Assembly: GCA_900547435.1 (NCBI GenBank)
Contig: URGO01000089.1
Span: forward strand, 1-13,448
Direction of reading: 5' to 3'
Length of the DNA stretch: 13,448 nucleotides
DNA from: an uncultured Parabacteroides sp.
GTDB lineage: Bacteria; Bacteroidota; Bacteroidia; Bacteroidales; Tannerellaceae
Made by a program: the position numbers and the translations under genes. The notes beneath the pieces are model-generated. The model was not told the DNA's origin, made no database searches, and was given only the letters and a program-made list of their open reading frames with translations. This document shows, piece by piece, positions 1-6,540 of the stretch (positions within the stretch are counted from its first letter, which is position 1; every line of letters starts with the position of its first letter).

Positions 1-2
1 CA

Positions 3-410
3 GGCAAGGCGCTGGGCAAGCACAACGGCTATTGGTTCCACACCATCGGACAACGCAAAGGATTAGGCTTGAGCGGAGGCCCTTGGTTCGTCATCAAGAA
101 AGACATCCGGCGCAATATAATATATGTATCGAACGGATACGACCCGGAGACGCAATACGGCAAGGTCGTGAACATGCAGGGATTCGACTTTATCACCGAA
201 GACCCGTGGGGTGAGTTTGACGATGCGAAGGAAATCACCTTCAAGATCCGCCACACGCCTGAGTTCACGCACGGCTATATCCGTCGCATTGGGGATGTGT
301 ACCGCATCGAATCGGACGATAAGATACAAGGCATCGCGCCCGGACAATACGGAGTAGTCTACGATAAAGACCATCACCTCTGTTTAGGGAGCGGGATGAT
401 TATAGAATAA
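3..410 (+). CDS. mnmA: tRNA-specific 2-thiouridylase MnmA, 3' part only
   Basis: This is the C-terminal part of MnmA (TrmU), which adds sulfur to C2 of the wobble uridine in tRNA-Lys, -Glu and -Gln in the cytoplasm, using sulfur relayed from a cysteine desulfurase. The reading frame is open from the left edge of the window (frame starting at base 3) and ends with TAA at 408-410. It begins with GKALGKHNGYWFHTIGQRKG; the HxGxxxxTIGQRKGLG signature is highly characteristic of the family and is followed by the C-terminal beta-barrel region, ending in GSGMIIE. The N-terminal PP-loop and the catalytic cysteines lie outside the window, so catalytic integrity cannot be judged. It lies 134 bp upstream of hisS on the same strand, so both neighbours are tRNA-function genes. 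The family call is firm. Confidence 0.95.
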   Translation, partial: GKALGKHNGYWFHTIGQRKGLGLSGGPWFVIKKDIRRNIIYVSNGYDPETQYGKVVNMQGFDFITEDPWGEFDDAKEITFKIRHTPEFTHGYIRRIGDVYRIESDDKIQGIAPGQYGVVYDKDHHLCLGSGMIIE

Positions 411-412
411 AG

Positions 413-528
413 TAGTTAGGAGTTAGTAGTTAGGAGTTGGTAGTTAGTAATTGGAAGATGCTAAAAAACATTCTCCTATACAACTATAAATTCTTAGCTA
501 CTAACTACTAACTACCAACTACTAACTA
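413..528. repeat. Inverted repeat built from tandem 7-nt units (TAGTTAG type) between mnmA and hisS
   Basis: The left arm (413-454) reads as six consecutive heptamers: TAGTTAG, GAGTTAG, TAGTTAG, GAGTTGG, TAGTTAG, TAATTGG. The right arm (494-528) reads as five heptamers of the complementary type: TTAGCTA, CTAACTA, CTAACTA, CCAACTA, CTAACTA. The TAGTTAG at 427-433 aligns with the complement of 522-528, and the arms can form a long imperfect stem with a loop of about 40-50 nt. It starts 3 bp after the mnmA stop and ends 16 bp before the hisS ATG, so it fills the gap. No long T run follows, so it is not a standard intrinsic terminator. Its function is unknown; an mRNA-level or DNA-structural role is inference. 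Confidence 0.85.
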
Positions 529-544
529 CATAAAAAACAAACAA

Positions 545-1903
545 ATGCAAAAACCGTCAATACCGAAAGGTACCAGAGATTTTTCGCCGGAAGAAATGGC
601 GAAGCGTAATTATATATTCAATACCATCCGCGATGTGTATCATCTATATGGATTCCAGCAGATTGAAACACCGGCGATGGAGAACCTGTCCACGTTGATG
701 GGCAAGTACGGCGAAGAGGGCGACAAGCTCTTGTTTAAGATTCTGAACTCCGGAGATTGTTTTTCGGGCATCACGGAAGAGGAATTGATGGAAAAGAATC
801 CGGTGAAGTTTGCCAACAAGGCGTGCGAGAAGGGGTTGCGTTATGACCTGACCGTTCCGTTCGCCCGCTTCGTGGTGCAACACCGGAACGAAATATCCTT
901 CCCTTTCAAACGCTATCAGATTCAACCGGTCTGGCGCGCAGACCGTCCGCAAAAGGGACGTTACCGGGAGTTCTATCAATGTGATGCCGATGTGGTCGGC
1001 TCTGATTCCTTGATGAACGAAGTGGAATTGATTCAGATTATAAACGAAGTATTCGATCGCTTCAAAATCCGCGTCTGCATCAAGATGAACAACCGTAAAA
1101 TTCTTTCGGGCATTGCCGAAATATTGGGGGCATCCGACAAGATTGTGGATATCACCGTAGCAATCGATAAACTAGACAAGATTGGCTTGGATAATGTAAA
1201 CGCCGAGCTTCGCGAGAAAGGACTTTCGGAAGAGGCCATTGCCCGACTTCAGCCGGTTATCTTGCTTAGCGGGACCAATCGTGAGAAAATCGCTTCTTTA
1301 AAAAATATTCTGGCCTCGTCTGAAATCGGCATGAAAGGTATCGAAGAACTGGAGTTTATCCTGGACCGCATAGACAAGGTGGTGCTCCATGCCGAACTGG
1401 AATTGGACCTGACATTGGCACGCGGACTGAACTACTATACCGGAGCTATCTTTGAGGTAAAAGCGCTGGATGTACAAATCGGAAGTATCACCGGAGGCGG
1501 ACGTTATGATAACCTGACGGGCGTATTCGGTATGGAAGGCGTTTCAGGGGTTGGTATTTCTTTCGGTGCCGACCGTATTTTCGATGTATTGAATCAACTG
1601 GATTTATATCCGAAAAATGCGTTGGAGACCACTCAGCTTTTGTTTGTCAACTTTGGCCAGACAGAAGTGGATTATCTCCTGCCGTTCATCACGCAATTGC
1701 GTGCGATAGGCATCCGCATCGAACTTTATCCTGAAGCAGCCAAGATGAAGAAGCAAATGAGTTATGCCGATGCCAAGAAAATTCCGTTTGTGGCTATCGT
1801 AGGCGAAACGGAAATGGCCGAAAGAAGAGTGAATTTGAAAAACATGCTCACCGGTGAGCAATGTATGATGACATGGGATGAATTGTTGGCGCAATTCAAA
1901 TAG
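545..1903 (+). CDS. hisS: Histidyl-tRNA synthetase
   Basis: Class II aminoacyl-tRNA synthetase that charges tRNA-His with histidine using ATP, in the cytoplasm. It has 452 residues, within the family's normal range. The N-terminus carries KGTRDFSPEEM. Motif 1 lies around residues 33-44. RYDLTVPFARFV at 99-110 and motif 2 at about 121-149 (RYQIQPVWRADRPQKGRYRE) form the ATP and histidine site. The histidine-specific LARGLNYYTG is at 291-300 and motif 3, GVGISFGADR, at about 335-344. The HGTP anticodon-binding domain follows from about residue 365 (QLLFVNFGQ) to the end. The start at ATG 545 is chosen because the family begins just ahead of the PKGTRDF motif and no in-frame upstream start fits. 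No clear Bacteroides -7 box is visible in the 134-bp upstream gap, so co-transcription with mnmA is possible. All key motifs are intact. Confidence 0.98.
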   Translation: MQKPSIPKGTRDFSPEEMAKRNYIFNTIRDVYHLYGFQQIETPAMENLSTLMGKYGEEGDKLLFKILNSGDCFSGITEEELMEKNPVKFANKACEKGLRYDLTVPFARFVVQHRNEISFPFKRYQIQPVWRADRPQKGRYREFYQCDADVVGSDSLMNEVELIQIINEVFDRFKIRVCIKMNNRKILSGIAEILGASDKIVDITVAIDKLDKIGLDNVNAELREKGLSEEAIARLQPVILLSGTNREKIASLKNILASSEIGMKGIEELEFILDRIDKVVLHAELELDLTLARGLNYYTGAIFEVKALDVQIGSITGGGRYDNLTGVFGMEGVSGVGISFGADRIFDVLNQLDLYPKNALETTQLLFVNFGQTEVDYLLPFITQLRAIGIRIELYPEAAKMKKQMSYADAKKIPFVAIVGETEMAERRVNLKNMLTGEQCMMTWDELLAQFK

Positions 1904-1916
1904 ATTTGTATATTTG
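1886..1916 (+). promoter_or_regulatory. Putative Bacteroides-type promoter for the TIM-barrel gene, overlapping the hisS 3' end
   Basis: TTG at 1886-1888, a 20-bp spacer and TATATTTG at 1909-1916 match the Bacteroides sigma-ABfr pattern (TTTG, 19-21 bp, TAnnTTTG), with the first T of the -33 box replaced by G. A second TAnnTTTG match (TAGATTTG, 1901-1908) begins exactly at the hisS stop codon. Transcription would start near 1923, so the 5' leader of the next gene would contain the whole octamer hairpin at 1931-2022. Prediction from sequence only. Confidence 0.5.
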
Positions 1917-1930
1917 TAGCACGATAAGTA

Positions 1931-2022
1931 TTTAGTTTTTGAGTTTGTTAGTTTATAAGTTTTGATATACTCCGACTTAAAAACTCATGAACTCAAAAAC
2001 TTACAAACTAAAGAACTTAATA
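1931..2022. repeat. Inverted repeat built from tandem 8-nt units (ACTYANNA type) downstream of hisS
   Basis: The right arm (1975-2022) is six consecutive octamers: ACTTAAAA, ACTCATGA, ACTCAAAA, ACTTACAA, ACTAAAGA, ACTTAATA. The left arm (1931-1962) is four octamers in complementary sense: TTTAGTTT, TTGAGTTT, GTTAGTTT, ATAAGTTT. The arms pair imperfectly over about 30 bp with a short central loop. The element occupies most of the 142-bp gap between hisS and the TIM-barrel gene. It belongs to the same octamer family as the element at 2890-3023 and differs in unit length from the heptamer element before hisS. Confidence 0.85.
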
Positions 2023-2045
2023 TTCACCTTTAATTCTAAATTACA

Positions 2046-2894
2046 ATGAACGCACGAAGAAAATTCTTTAAGCAAGGTCTGGCGGGAGCTTTATTGTTGG
2101 GCACAGCATCTATGAGCCGAACCGGTTGGGCGCAAGCCATCACACCGAAAGCACCCAAGTCGATAAACCCATTCCGTCTGGGAATGGCAGGGTATACCTT
2201 TGTCAATTTCGATTTGGATACAACCCTCCGTACTTTGCAACGGCTGGATATACACTATTTATGCATCAAGGATTTCCATTTGCCACTGGATAGTACAGAC
2301 GAACAGATTAAAGCGTTTCATGCCCGGTGTGCCGAGCACGGGGTTACCGGATATGCCGTAGGTCCTATTTACATGAAGAGCGAAGCGGAGATTGACCGGG
2401 CTTTCGAATATGCGAAGCGGGTTGGTGTGAAACTGATTGTCGGTGTGCCGAATTATGAATTATTGCCTTACGTGGACAAGAAAGTAAAGGAATATGATTT
2501 CCATTATGCCATCCACCTGCATGGACCGGACATCAAGACCTATCCGGATGCGACAGATGTTTGGGAACATGTAAAGGATTTGGACGCACGCATCGGTATG
2601 TGTCTGGATATAGGCCATGACTTGCGCAATGGATGTGATCCGGTAGCGGACTTGGAACGTTATCATACCCGCGTGTTTGATATGCATATCAAGGATGTGA
2701 CCGACTCGACAAAAGCAGGACATGCCATTGAATTGGGACGCGGAAAGATTGACTTTGTCGCATTGATAAAGATGATGCGACAAGTAAACTATACGGGTAT
2801 GTGCAGCCTGGAATATGAGAAAGACATGAAAGACCCATTCTTGGGAATTGCTGAATCTATCGGATATTTCAAGGCGGTAAGCGATGTGATTTAG
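2046..2894 (+). CDS. Exported sugar phosphate isomerase/epimerase-like TIM-barrel protein
   Basis: A 282-residue protein with a xylose-isomerase-like TIM barrel (AP endonuclease 2 superfamily). The N-terminus NARRKFFKQGLAGALLLGTA is a signal sequence with a Tat-like RRxFxK pattern; cleavage is likely after the AQA at about residues 29-31, placing the mature protein in the periplasm. Barrel hallmarks are HLHGPD at about 157-162, CLDIGHD at 186-192, DMHIKDV at 212-218 and SLEYEKD near 254-260; their Asp, His and Glu residues are typical divalent-metal ligands of the fold. The substrate cannot be told from sequence. ATG 2046 is chosen because the signal peptide starts there. The octamer hairpin sits just upstream, and the stop codon (2892-2894) lies inside the first unit of the next octamer element. 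Fold is firm, reaction unknown. Confidence 0.85.
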   Translation: MNARRKFFKQGLAGALLLGTASMSRTGWAQAITPKAPKSINPFRLGMAGYTFVNFDLDTTLRTLQRLDIHYLCIKDFHLPLDSTDEQIKAFHARCAEHGVTGYAVGPIYMKSEAEIDRAFEYAKRVGVKLIVGVPNYELLPYVDKKVKEYDFHYAIHLHGPDIKTYPDATDVWEHVKDLDARIGMCLDIGHDLRNGCDPVADLERYHTRVFDMHIKDVTDSTKAGHAIELGRGKIDFVALIKMMRQVNYTGMCSLEYEKDMKDPFLGIAESIGYFKAVSDVI

Positions 2895-3023
2895 TTTTTG
2901 AGTTTATGAGTTGATAAGTTTTTGAGGACACATAAACTTAATGGCTCAAAAACTTATCAGCTTAAAATTAAATAAATACATAAACTAAAAAACTCAAAAG
3001 CGTATAAACTTATGAACTTACGA
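2890..3023. repeat. Octamer-unit inverted repeat spanning the stop codon of one gene and the start codon of the next
   Basis: The left arm is TTTAGTTT (2890), TTGAGTTT, ATGAGTTG, ATAAGTTT, TTGAG. The right part runs in strict 8-nt register from 2936: ACTTAATG, GCTCAAAA, ACTTATCA, GCTTAAAA, then two A/T-rich units, ACTAAAAA, ACTCAAAA, GCGTATAA, ACTTATGA (3008-3015) and ACTTACGA. GATAAGTTTTTGAG (2913-2926) is a perfect 14-bp inverted match to 2945-2958, and pairing extends to about 20 bp (2907-2926 with 2945-2964) with wobbles. The first unit contains the upstream stop codon and the ACTTATGA unit contains the downstream ATG (3012). The same family is seen at 1931-2022. Confidence 0.85.
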
Positions 3024-4055
3024 AGTATAACAGGAATAGGATTGTCGGCATTACTGATGTCATGTGGAGGCATCAACTATGTAGGAATAGAAACTTGTAA
3101 TCCGGGCGAAGTAACATTCCCGCCTCAAGTAAAGAAAATCCTGATGGTAAACAATGCGTTGCCTCAACCGGACGATTCCGGCTATGCCTATACGCTACTG
3201 GGGGCAAAGCAGGATACGGCTACGGCAAGGGCCGATAGTGCGTTGTTCGATTTATGCAGGGCTTGCGGACATGCTATCCTGGATGCTTCTTATTTTGAAG
3301 ATGTACTTCTTCTTCACGATCCTTTGCGTGAGAAAGGAACGGGCCTGGCAGATGTCAAGTTAACCCAGCATCAAGTAACTGATTTATGCGAAGCGAATGA
3401 GGTAGACGCCATCGTCTCATTAGACAAGATGCTGTTTTACATGGATAAGAGAATTGAGAACATAGGCGGAGGGTTCTTATCGGGTGAGATCTCGGTGAAG
3501 ATGAGCGGTATCATGCGGGCCTATCTGCCGGAACGAACACAACCGTTAGCCACGGTGCTGATCGAAGATTCTGTCCGTTTCGAACAGATCGCTGATAACT
3601 TGCGACTTCTGAATCTCTATTTGCCCATAGCTGATGATGCGCTACGCATTGCCGGAGACTATCTGGGGGATAAAGTAGCCACCTATTTTGTTCCTCACTG
3701 GAACGAAGAAAACCGCTGGTTCTATAGTAGTGCCAATTCCCGTTGGAAAGAGGCTATGGCATATGCTTCAACAGGCAATTGGCAGGAAGCAGAAGGTATC
3801 TGGAAATTATTGTATCAATCTTCATCTTCAGAAATAAAACGCGCTAAGCTGGCTTCCAATATCGCATTGACCGAAGAGATGCAAGGCCGATTACGCGAAG
3901 CCCATGATTGGGCAAACAAAGCAGCGGACCTGTTTCTGAAAAGTGAAGGTACCGAATCAGACAATACCAAGCTATTGAAAGCCTATCAAGAGGTTTTACG
4001 GCTAAGAATACAATCCGATCAAAAACTAAATATACAAATTGGTAATAAAGATTGA
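3012..4055 (+). CDS. Lipoprotein with TPR-like C-terminal region (DUF6340-like)
   Basis: A 347-residue predicted lipoprotein. The N-terminus MNLRSITGIGLSALLMSCGG has a short basic n-region, a hydrophobic core and the lipobox LMSC, with the acylated Cys at residue 18. The middle part (about 35-230) has a repeated predicted alpha/beta character with no catalytic motif I recognise. The C-terminal part (about 244-310: WKEAMAYASTGNWQEAEGIW, then a second helix pair around REAHDWANKAADLF) resembles two TPR-type helical hairpins. The overall plan resembles Bacteroidota lipoproteins grouped as DUF6340; that family name is from memory and uncertain. The function is unknown; TPR units suggest protein-protein contact at the envelope. 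The ATG lies inside an octamer repeat unit, so the first codons are shared with the repeat. It ends 41 bp before the next likely start. Confidence 0.8.
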   Translation: MNLRSITGIGLSALLMSCGGINYVGIETCNPGEVTFPPQVKKILMVNNALPQPDDSGYAYTLLGAKQDTATARADSALFDLCRACGHAILDASYFEDVLLLHDPLREKGTGLADVKLTQHQVTDLCEANEVDAIVSLDKMLFYMDKRIENIGGGFLSGEISVKMSGIMRAYLPERTQPLATVLIEDSVRFEQIADNLRLLNLYLPIADDALRIAGDYLGDKVATYFVPHWNEENRWFYSSANSRWKEAMAYASTGNWQEAEGIWKLLYQSSSSEIKRAKLASNIALTEEMQGRLREAHDWANKAADLFLKSEGTESDNTKLLKAYQEVLRLRIQSDQKLNIQIGNKD

Positions 4056-4065
4056 TTTTTATTAC

Positions 4066-4073
4066 TAAATTTG
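4066..4073 (+). promoter_or_regulatory. Possible -7 promoter box (TAAATTTG) for the small acidic protein gene
   Basis: TAAATTTG matches the Bacteroides TAnnTTTG -7 element exactly and lies 23 bp before the ATG at 4097, which would give a leader of about 15-20 nt. No TTTG is found at the expected 19-21 bp upstream (the nearest TTG ends 24 bp away), so the assignment is weak. Confidence 0.35.
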
Positions 4074-4096
4074 GGAGTTCAAAAAAAGATAATGAT

Positions 4097-4558
4097 ATGG
4101 GTACAAATTTGACACAAATAAAGTCCATTTTGGAAACTCTTTTCTTGTCGGCCATTCAAAAGATGACTACAGATAAGAATGGAAATTACATCAGTGATAT
4201 TTATGTACAGGCAGATCCGGAAAACGGAGAATTGTTGATTTACGATGAAGGAGAAAATTTAGTAGACAAAACCGTCATCTTCGATTGGGTAAACAACACA
4301 GAAGGCGAAGAGGTGTTTAATCGCCGCGTAGCCGATGTCTTAAAATCTGTACTGGCATCATTGTCGGCCAAGAATATCTTTGATAATCCTCGATTTATCA
4401 AACCCTTATCTATAAGTCTAACCGACGAGTCGTTTGTAGTCATCGAAGAACTTTTATTCTTAGACGATGATATGTTACGCTTAGACGATCCGCTATTAAA
4501 AGATTTAGATGCAGATTTAGATAAATTTTTGGACGAACTTCTTTCAGATGTCAAATAG
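4097..4558 (+). CDS. Small acidic protein of unknown function
   Basis: A 153-residue soluble protein starting at ATG 4097 (MGTNLTQIKSILETLF). The frame can be read from a TTG at 4052, but that start would overlap the end of the preceding gene and the candidate -7 box, so the ATG is preferred. There is no signal peptide or membrane segment, so it is probably cytoplasmic. The N-terminal half looks like a mixed alpha/beta domain (NGNYISDIYVQADPENGELL, then VIFDW). The last 35 residues or so are strikingly rich in Asp and Leu (LDDDMLRLDDPLLKDLDADL), giving an acidic amphipathic tail, and the matching DNA is a string of TTAGAT/TTAGAC-like hexamers. I do not recognise a family. It lies immediately before the tRNA-Thr promoter. 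Confidence 0.75.
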   Translation: MGTNLTQIKSILETLFLSAIQKMTTDKNGNYISDIYVQADPENGELLIYDEGENLVDKTVIFDWVNNTEGEEVFNRRVADVLKSVLASLSAKNIFDNPRFIKPLSISLTDESFVVIEELLFLDDDMLRLDDPLLKDLDADLDKFLDELLSDVK

Positions 4559-4572
4559 TATGCTTATCTTTG
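4542..4572 (+). promoter_or_regulatory. Promoter of tRNA-Thr
   Basis: TATCTTTG at 4565-4572 is an exact match to the Bacteroides -7 consensus TAnnTTTG. A weaker -33 box, TTTC at 4542-4545, lies 19 bp upstream, inside the 3' end of the preceding coding sequence. Transcription would start near 4579, about 19 nt ahead of the mature tRNA 5' end. Confidence 0.6.
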
Positions 4573-4597
4573 CACCGGTTTTAAGAAAAGACCCATT

Positions 4598-4670
<73 letters not shown>

Positions 4671-4680
4671 CTGGAAATTA

Positions 4681-4713
4681 AGCAATTATCCTCATAAGGG
4701 TAATTGCTTTTTT
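4681..4713 (+). terminator. Intrinsic terminator of tRNA-Thr
   Basis: AGCAATTA (4681-4688) pairs perfectly with TAATTGCT (4701-4708). TCC/GGG extends the stem to 11 bp with one wobble, around the loop TCATAA, and the stem is followed by a T run at 4708-4713. It lies 10 bp after the tRNA 3' end. On the minus strand the hairpin could also help stop transcription from the sigma factor gene that ends at 4765, but there the T run is poor. Confidence 0.85.
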
Positions 4714-4764
4714 GTTATGATTATCCTTGAATTGGGGATGTTGTTTAAACCATAAGTATTACAA

Positions 4765-5319
4765 TTATTTTACCGCCAATAAAAGTATCAAAATCGGCAG
4801 ATAATCTTTTAAGGATACACGCAAAGCTCTCAAGGATTTCGTGATATGATACTCTACCGCTTTCGGTGTCAAGCCTGTTATTTCCGCAATTTCTTTCACC
4901 GACATATTTTCATAACGACTCAATTCAAATATCCGGCGGGTCTGAGGAGGAAGTTCTTTCAGGGTATTACGAATCATCGTTTGGATTTCTGCTGAAAACA
5001 ACTCTGTTGGATTACAAGCCTCCAGCGAAGAAAGGCGTATTTCTAAATCTCGTGAAAATAGTTCCGTATAATTTTCCAACATAGATTGATGAAGCTGCTC
5101 TTTACGCAAATAATCTATAGACTTATTTTTAATAATTGCAACCAATAACGCCTCTGATATTTCGTCTGTCTGATTTTTCAAGACTTGCCAATACTTATAT
5201 AAAGACTCTATCGCAATATCTTCTGCTGCCATATCATCGTGAACATATGATTTGGCAAACAAAAACGAACGATGATAGTTACGTTCATAAATCCGATTAA
5301 AGTCTATGTTATTCATCAT
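4765..5319 (-). CDS. ECF RNA polymerase sigma-70 factor (Bacteroides expansion type), no adjacent anti-sigma gene
   Basis: A 184-residue ECF sigma factor that would direct RNA polymerase to specific promoters. Region 2 spans about residues 8-75, with AAEDIAIESLYKYW (2.2-like) at 31-44 and the 2.4-like helix IIKNKSIDYLRK at 62-73. Region 4 spans about 112-168, with LPPQTRRIFELSRYENMSVK leading into the helix-turn-helix IAEITGLTPKAVEYHITKSL. The last 14 residues (DYLPILILLLAVK) form a hydrophobic tail, seen in other Bacteroides ECF factors. Two ATGs in tandem (5319 and 5316) make the start ambiguous by one codon. It is downstream of the PUL, past that operon's terminator. No FecR-type anti-sigma gene is adjacent, and the nearby SusC has no visible STN signalling domain, so its link to the PUL is unproven. 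Confidence 0.92.
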   Translation of the reverse strand: MMNNIDFNRIYERNYHRSFLFAKSYVHDDMAAEDIAIESLYKYWQVLKNQTDEISEALLVAIIKNKSIDYLRKEQLHQSMLENYTELFSRDLEIRLSSLEACNPTELFSAEIQTMIRNTLKELPPQTRRIFELSRYENMSVKEIAEITGLTPKAVEYHITKSLRALRVSLKDYLPILILLLAVK

Positions 5320-5383
5320 TTATAACTCCAATAAGCATTCGTTGATACCCAAAAACAAGACCTCTTATCCGTCTTATCTTCCG

Positions 5384-5391
5384 CAAAGATA
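5384..5391 (-). promoter_or_regulatory. Possible -7 box upstream of the sigma factor gene
   Basis: On the minus strand this reads TATCTTTG, an exact TAnnTTTG match, 64 bp upstream of the sigma factor ATG; the start site would be near 5377. The nearest TTTG-like -33 sequences lie at spacings outside 19-21 bp, so only the -7 element is supported. Confidence 0.4.
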
Positions 5392-5469
5392 GATATTCCA
5401 AATTACAAGCATATTTCAAAATAGAAATACTGCACTTTTCATAAACTACCCTCTCACCCAAATGAACAG

Positions 5470-5500
5470 AAAAGGGCATCAAATCTTATGTTTGATACCC
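5470..5500 (-). terminator. Intrinsic terminator of the PUL operon
   Basis: In the minus-strand transcript GGGTATCAAA (5500-5491) pairs with TTTGATGCCC (5483-5474) around a 7-nt loop, followed by TTTT (5473-5470). The single non-Watson-Crick position is a G-U wobble in the minus-strand RNA but would be an A-C mismatch in a plus-strand RNA, which supports the minus direction. It begins 22 bp after the stop of the last GH43 gene and separates the PUL from the sigma factor gene. Confidence 0.75.
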
Positions 5501-5522
5501 TCTTCTTATCCATGATTCACAC

Positions 5523-6500
5523 TTATTTCACTACGCGCGGACGGATCAGATTCCCATCCAAAGTAATTACTCCGTTATCTACAGACATATCTACGAAATA
5601 TGCATCACGCGGATGGATTTCGGTATTGCTCTTATGTGCATGGAACACATAACGCATCTTTCCCTCCTTATCTACAAATGGAGCGCCATGGCCTACGCCC
5701 ATCAATCCTTTATATTTATGCAGAATCGGGTTATTCTCATACTTCTTCCATGGTCCGAACGGAGAATCGGAAGTTGCATATCCTACTGCATAATCCTGAC
5801 TGGTATAGCCATTACCCGAATACATCAAATAATAGGTTCCGTCCAGCTTGATTACAGACGGTCCTTCCACTACTTTCGGAAGAATCAGTTCCCATGGTTC
5901 TTCAGCGGCAAAACATTGGGTCAACGTTTCTTCCTTGATAGACTTCAAATCATCGTTCAATTCTGCCACCCAGATGACATTTCCGTCATTAAAGCGCACG
6001 AAATACAGGTAAGCCTTCCCGTCATCGTCAAAAAATACCGAAGTATCGATACTGCCTTCTTCACGAATCGGTTTTTGTTCATCCTGCACAAAAGGACCAT
6101 AAGGAGAATCTGAGGTCGCCACACAAATATGTTCCTCAGCCGAATAGAAAATATAGAATTTCTTTTCCTTCTCTACATAATAGACCTCCGGAGCCCAGAA
6201 ATTATGATCTCCATACGAATCTTTCTCACTCAAAGCCAATGCCGACGAACGTTTCCAGGTTTCCAAATCATCCGAGGTATATACCTCAAAACCATTTCCT
6301 ACCGAAGTTCCATAAGCATAATAGGTTCCGTCATAAAGCAGAACATAGGGATCGGCTATCGGTAGTGTCGTTGAAATCACCTCTACCGGAGGTTGCTTTT
6401 CCGGAGTTACCTCATCCGTAGAATTGTTATTTCCACCACAACCCACCAAGTTGGCGGCACAAACCAGCGCTACTGATAAAAACAGGTTCTTCTTTGCCAT
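5523..6500 (-). CDS. GH43-family glycoside hydrolase lipoprotein (second GH43 of the PUL)
   Basis: A 325-residue five-bladed beta-propeller glycosidase of family GH43, expected to act on alpha-L-arabinofuranosyl or beta-D-xylosyl linkages. The signal peptide ends in the lipobox LVGC (Cys21), and a Gly/Asn/Ser linker and an acidic/Pro stretch follow, consistent with surface or periplasmic anchoring. Candidate catalytic residues of the family are all present: base Asp50 in IADPYVLLYDGTYY, modulator Asp152 in GSIDTSVFFDDDG and acid Glu212 in VVEGPSVIKLDGTYY. His271 in GVGHGAPFV matches the conserved central metal-binding His. Blade repeats (SDSPYGPF, SDSPFGPW) are clear. The subfamily and specificity cannot be assigned by eye. 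It follows the first GH43 by 34 bp and is the last gene before the operon terminator. Confidence 0.88.
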   Translation of the reverse strand: MAKKNLFLSVALVCAANLVGCGGNNNSTDEVTPEKQPPVEVISTTLPIADPYVLLYDGTYYAYGTSVGNGFEVYTSDDLETWKRSSALALSEKDSYGDHNFWAPEVYYVEKEKKFYIFYSAEEHICVATSDSPYGPFVQDEQKPIREEGSIDTSVFFDDDGKAYLYFVRFNDGNVIWVAELNDDLKSIKEETLTQCFAAEEPWELILPKVVEGPSVIKLDGTYYLMYSGNGYTSQDYAVGYATSDSPFGPWKKYENNPILHKYKGLMGVGHGAPFVDKEGKMRYVFHAHKSNTEIHPRDAYFVDMSVDNGVITLDGNLIRPRVVK

Positions 6501-6512
6501 ATACTATTTTTG

Positions 6513-6540
6513 TTTGTTTATAAACTTATTAAACTCATTT
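6513..6540. repeat. Degenerate octamer-like A/T motif in the gap between the two GH43 genes
   Basis: The 34-bp gap contains GTTTATAAAC (6516-6525, palindromic) and, on the plus strand, ACTTATTA followed by AACTCATT. This resembles single units of the octamer family found at 1931-2022 and 2890-3023, but it is short and A/T-rich, and the resemblance may be chance. Confidence 0.3.

Noticed and set aside
413..528. Heptamer hairpin as the intrinsic terminator of mnmA
   Set aside because: The stem is long and A/T-rich with a large loop, and no T run follows on the plus strand.
4052..4096. TTG start adding 15 residues to the small acidic protein
   Set aside because: It overlaps the preceding gene's stop region and the candidate -7 box; the ATG at 4097 is simpler.
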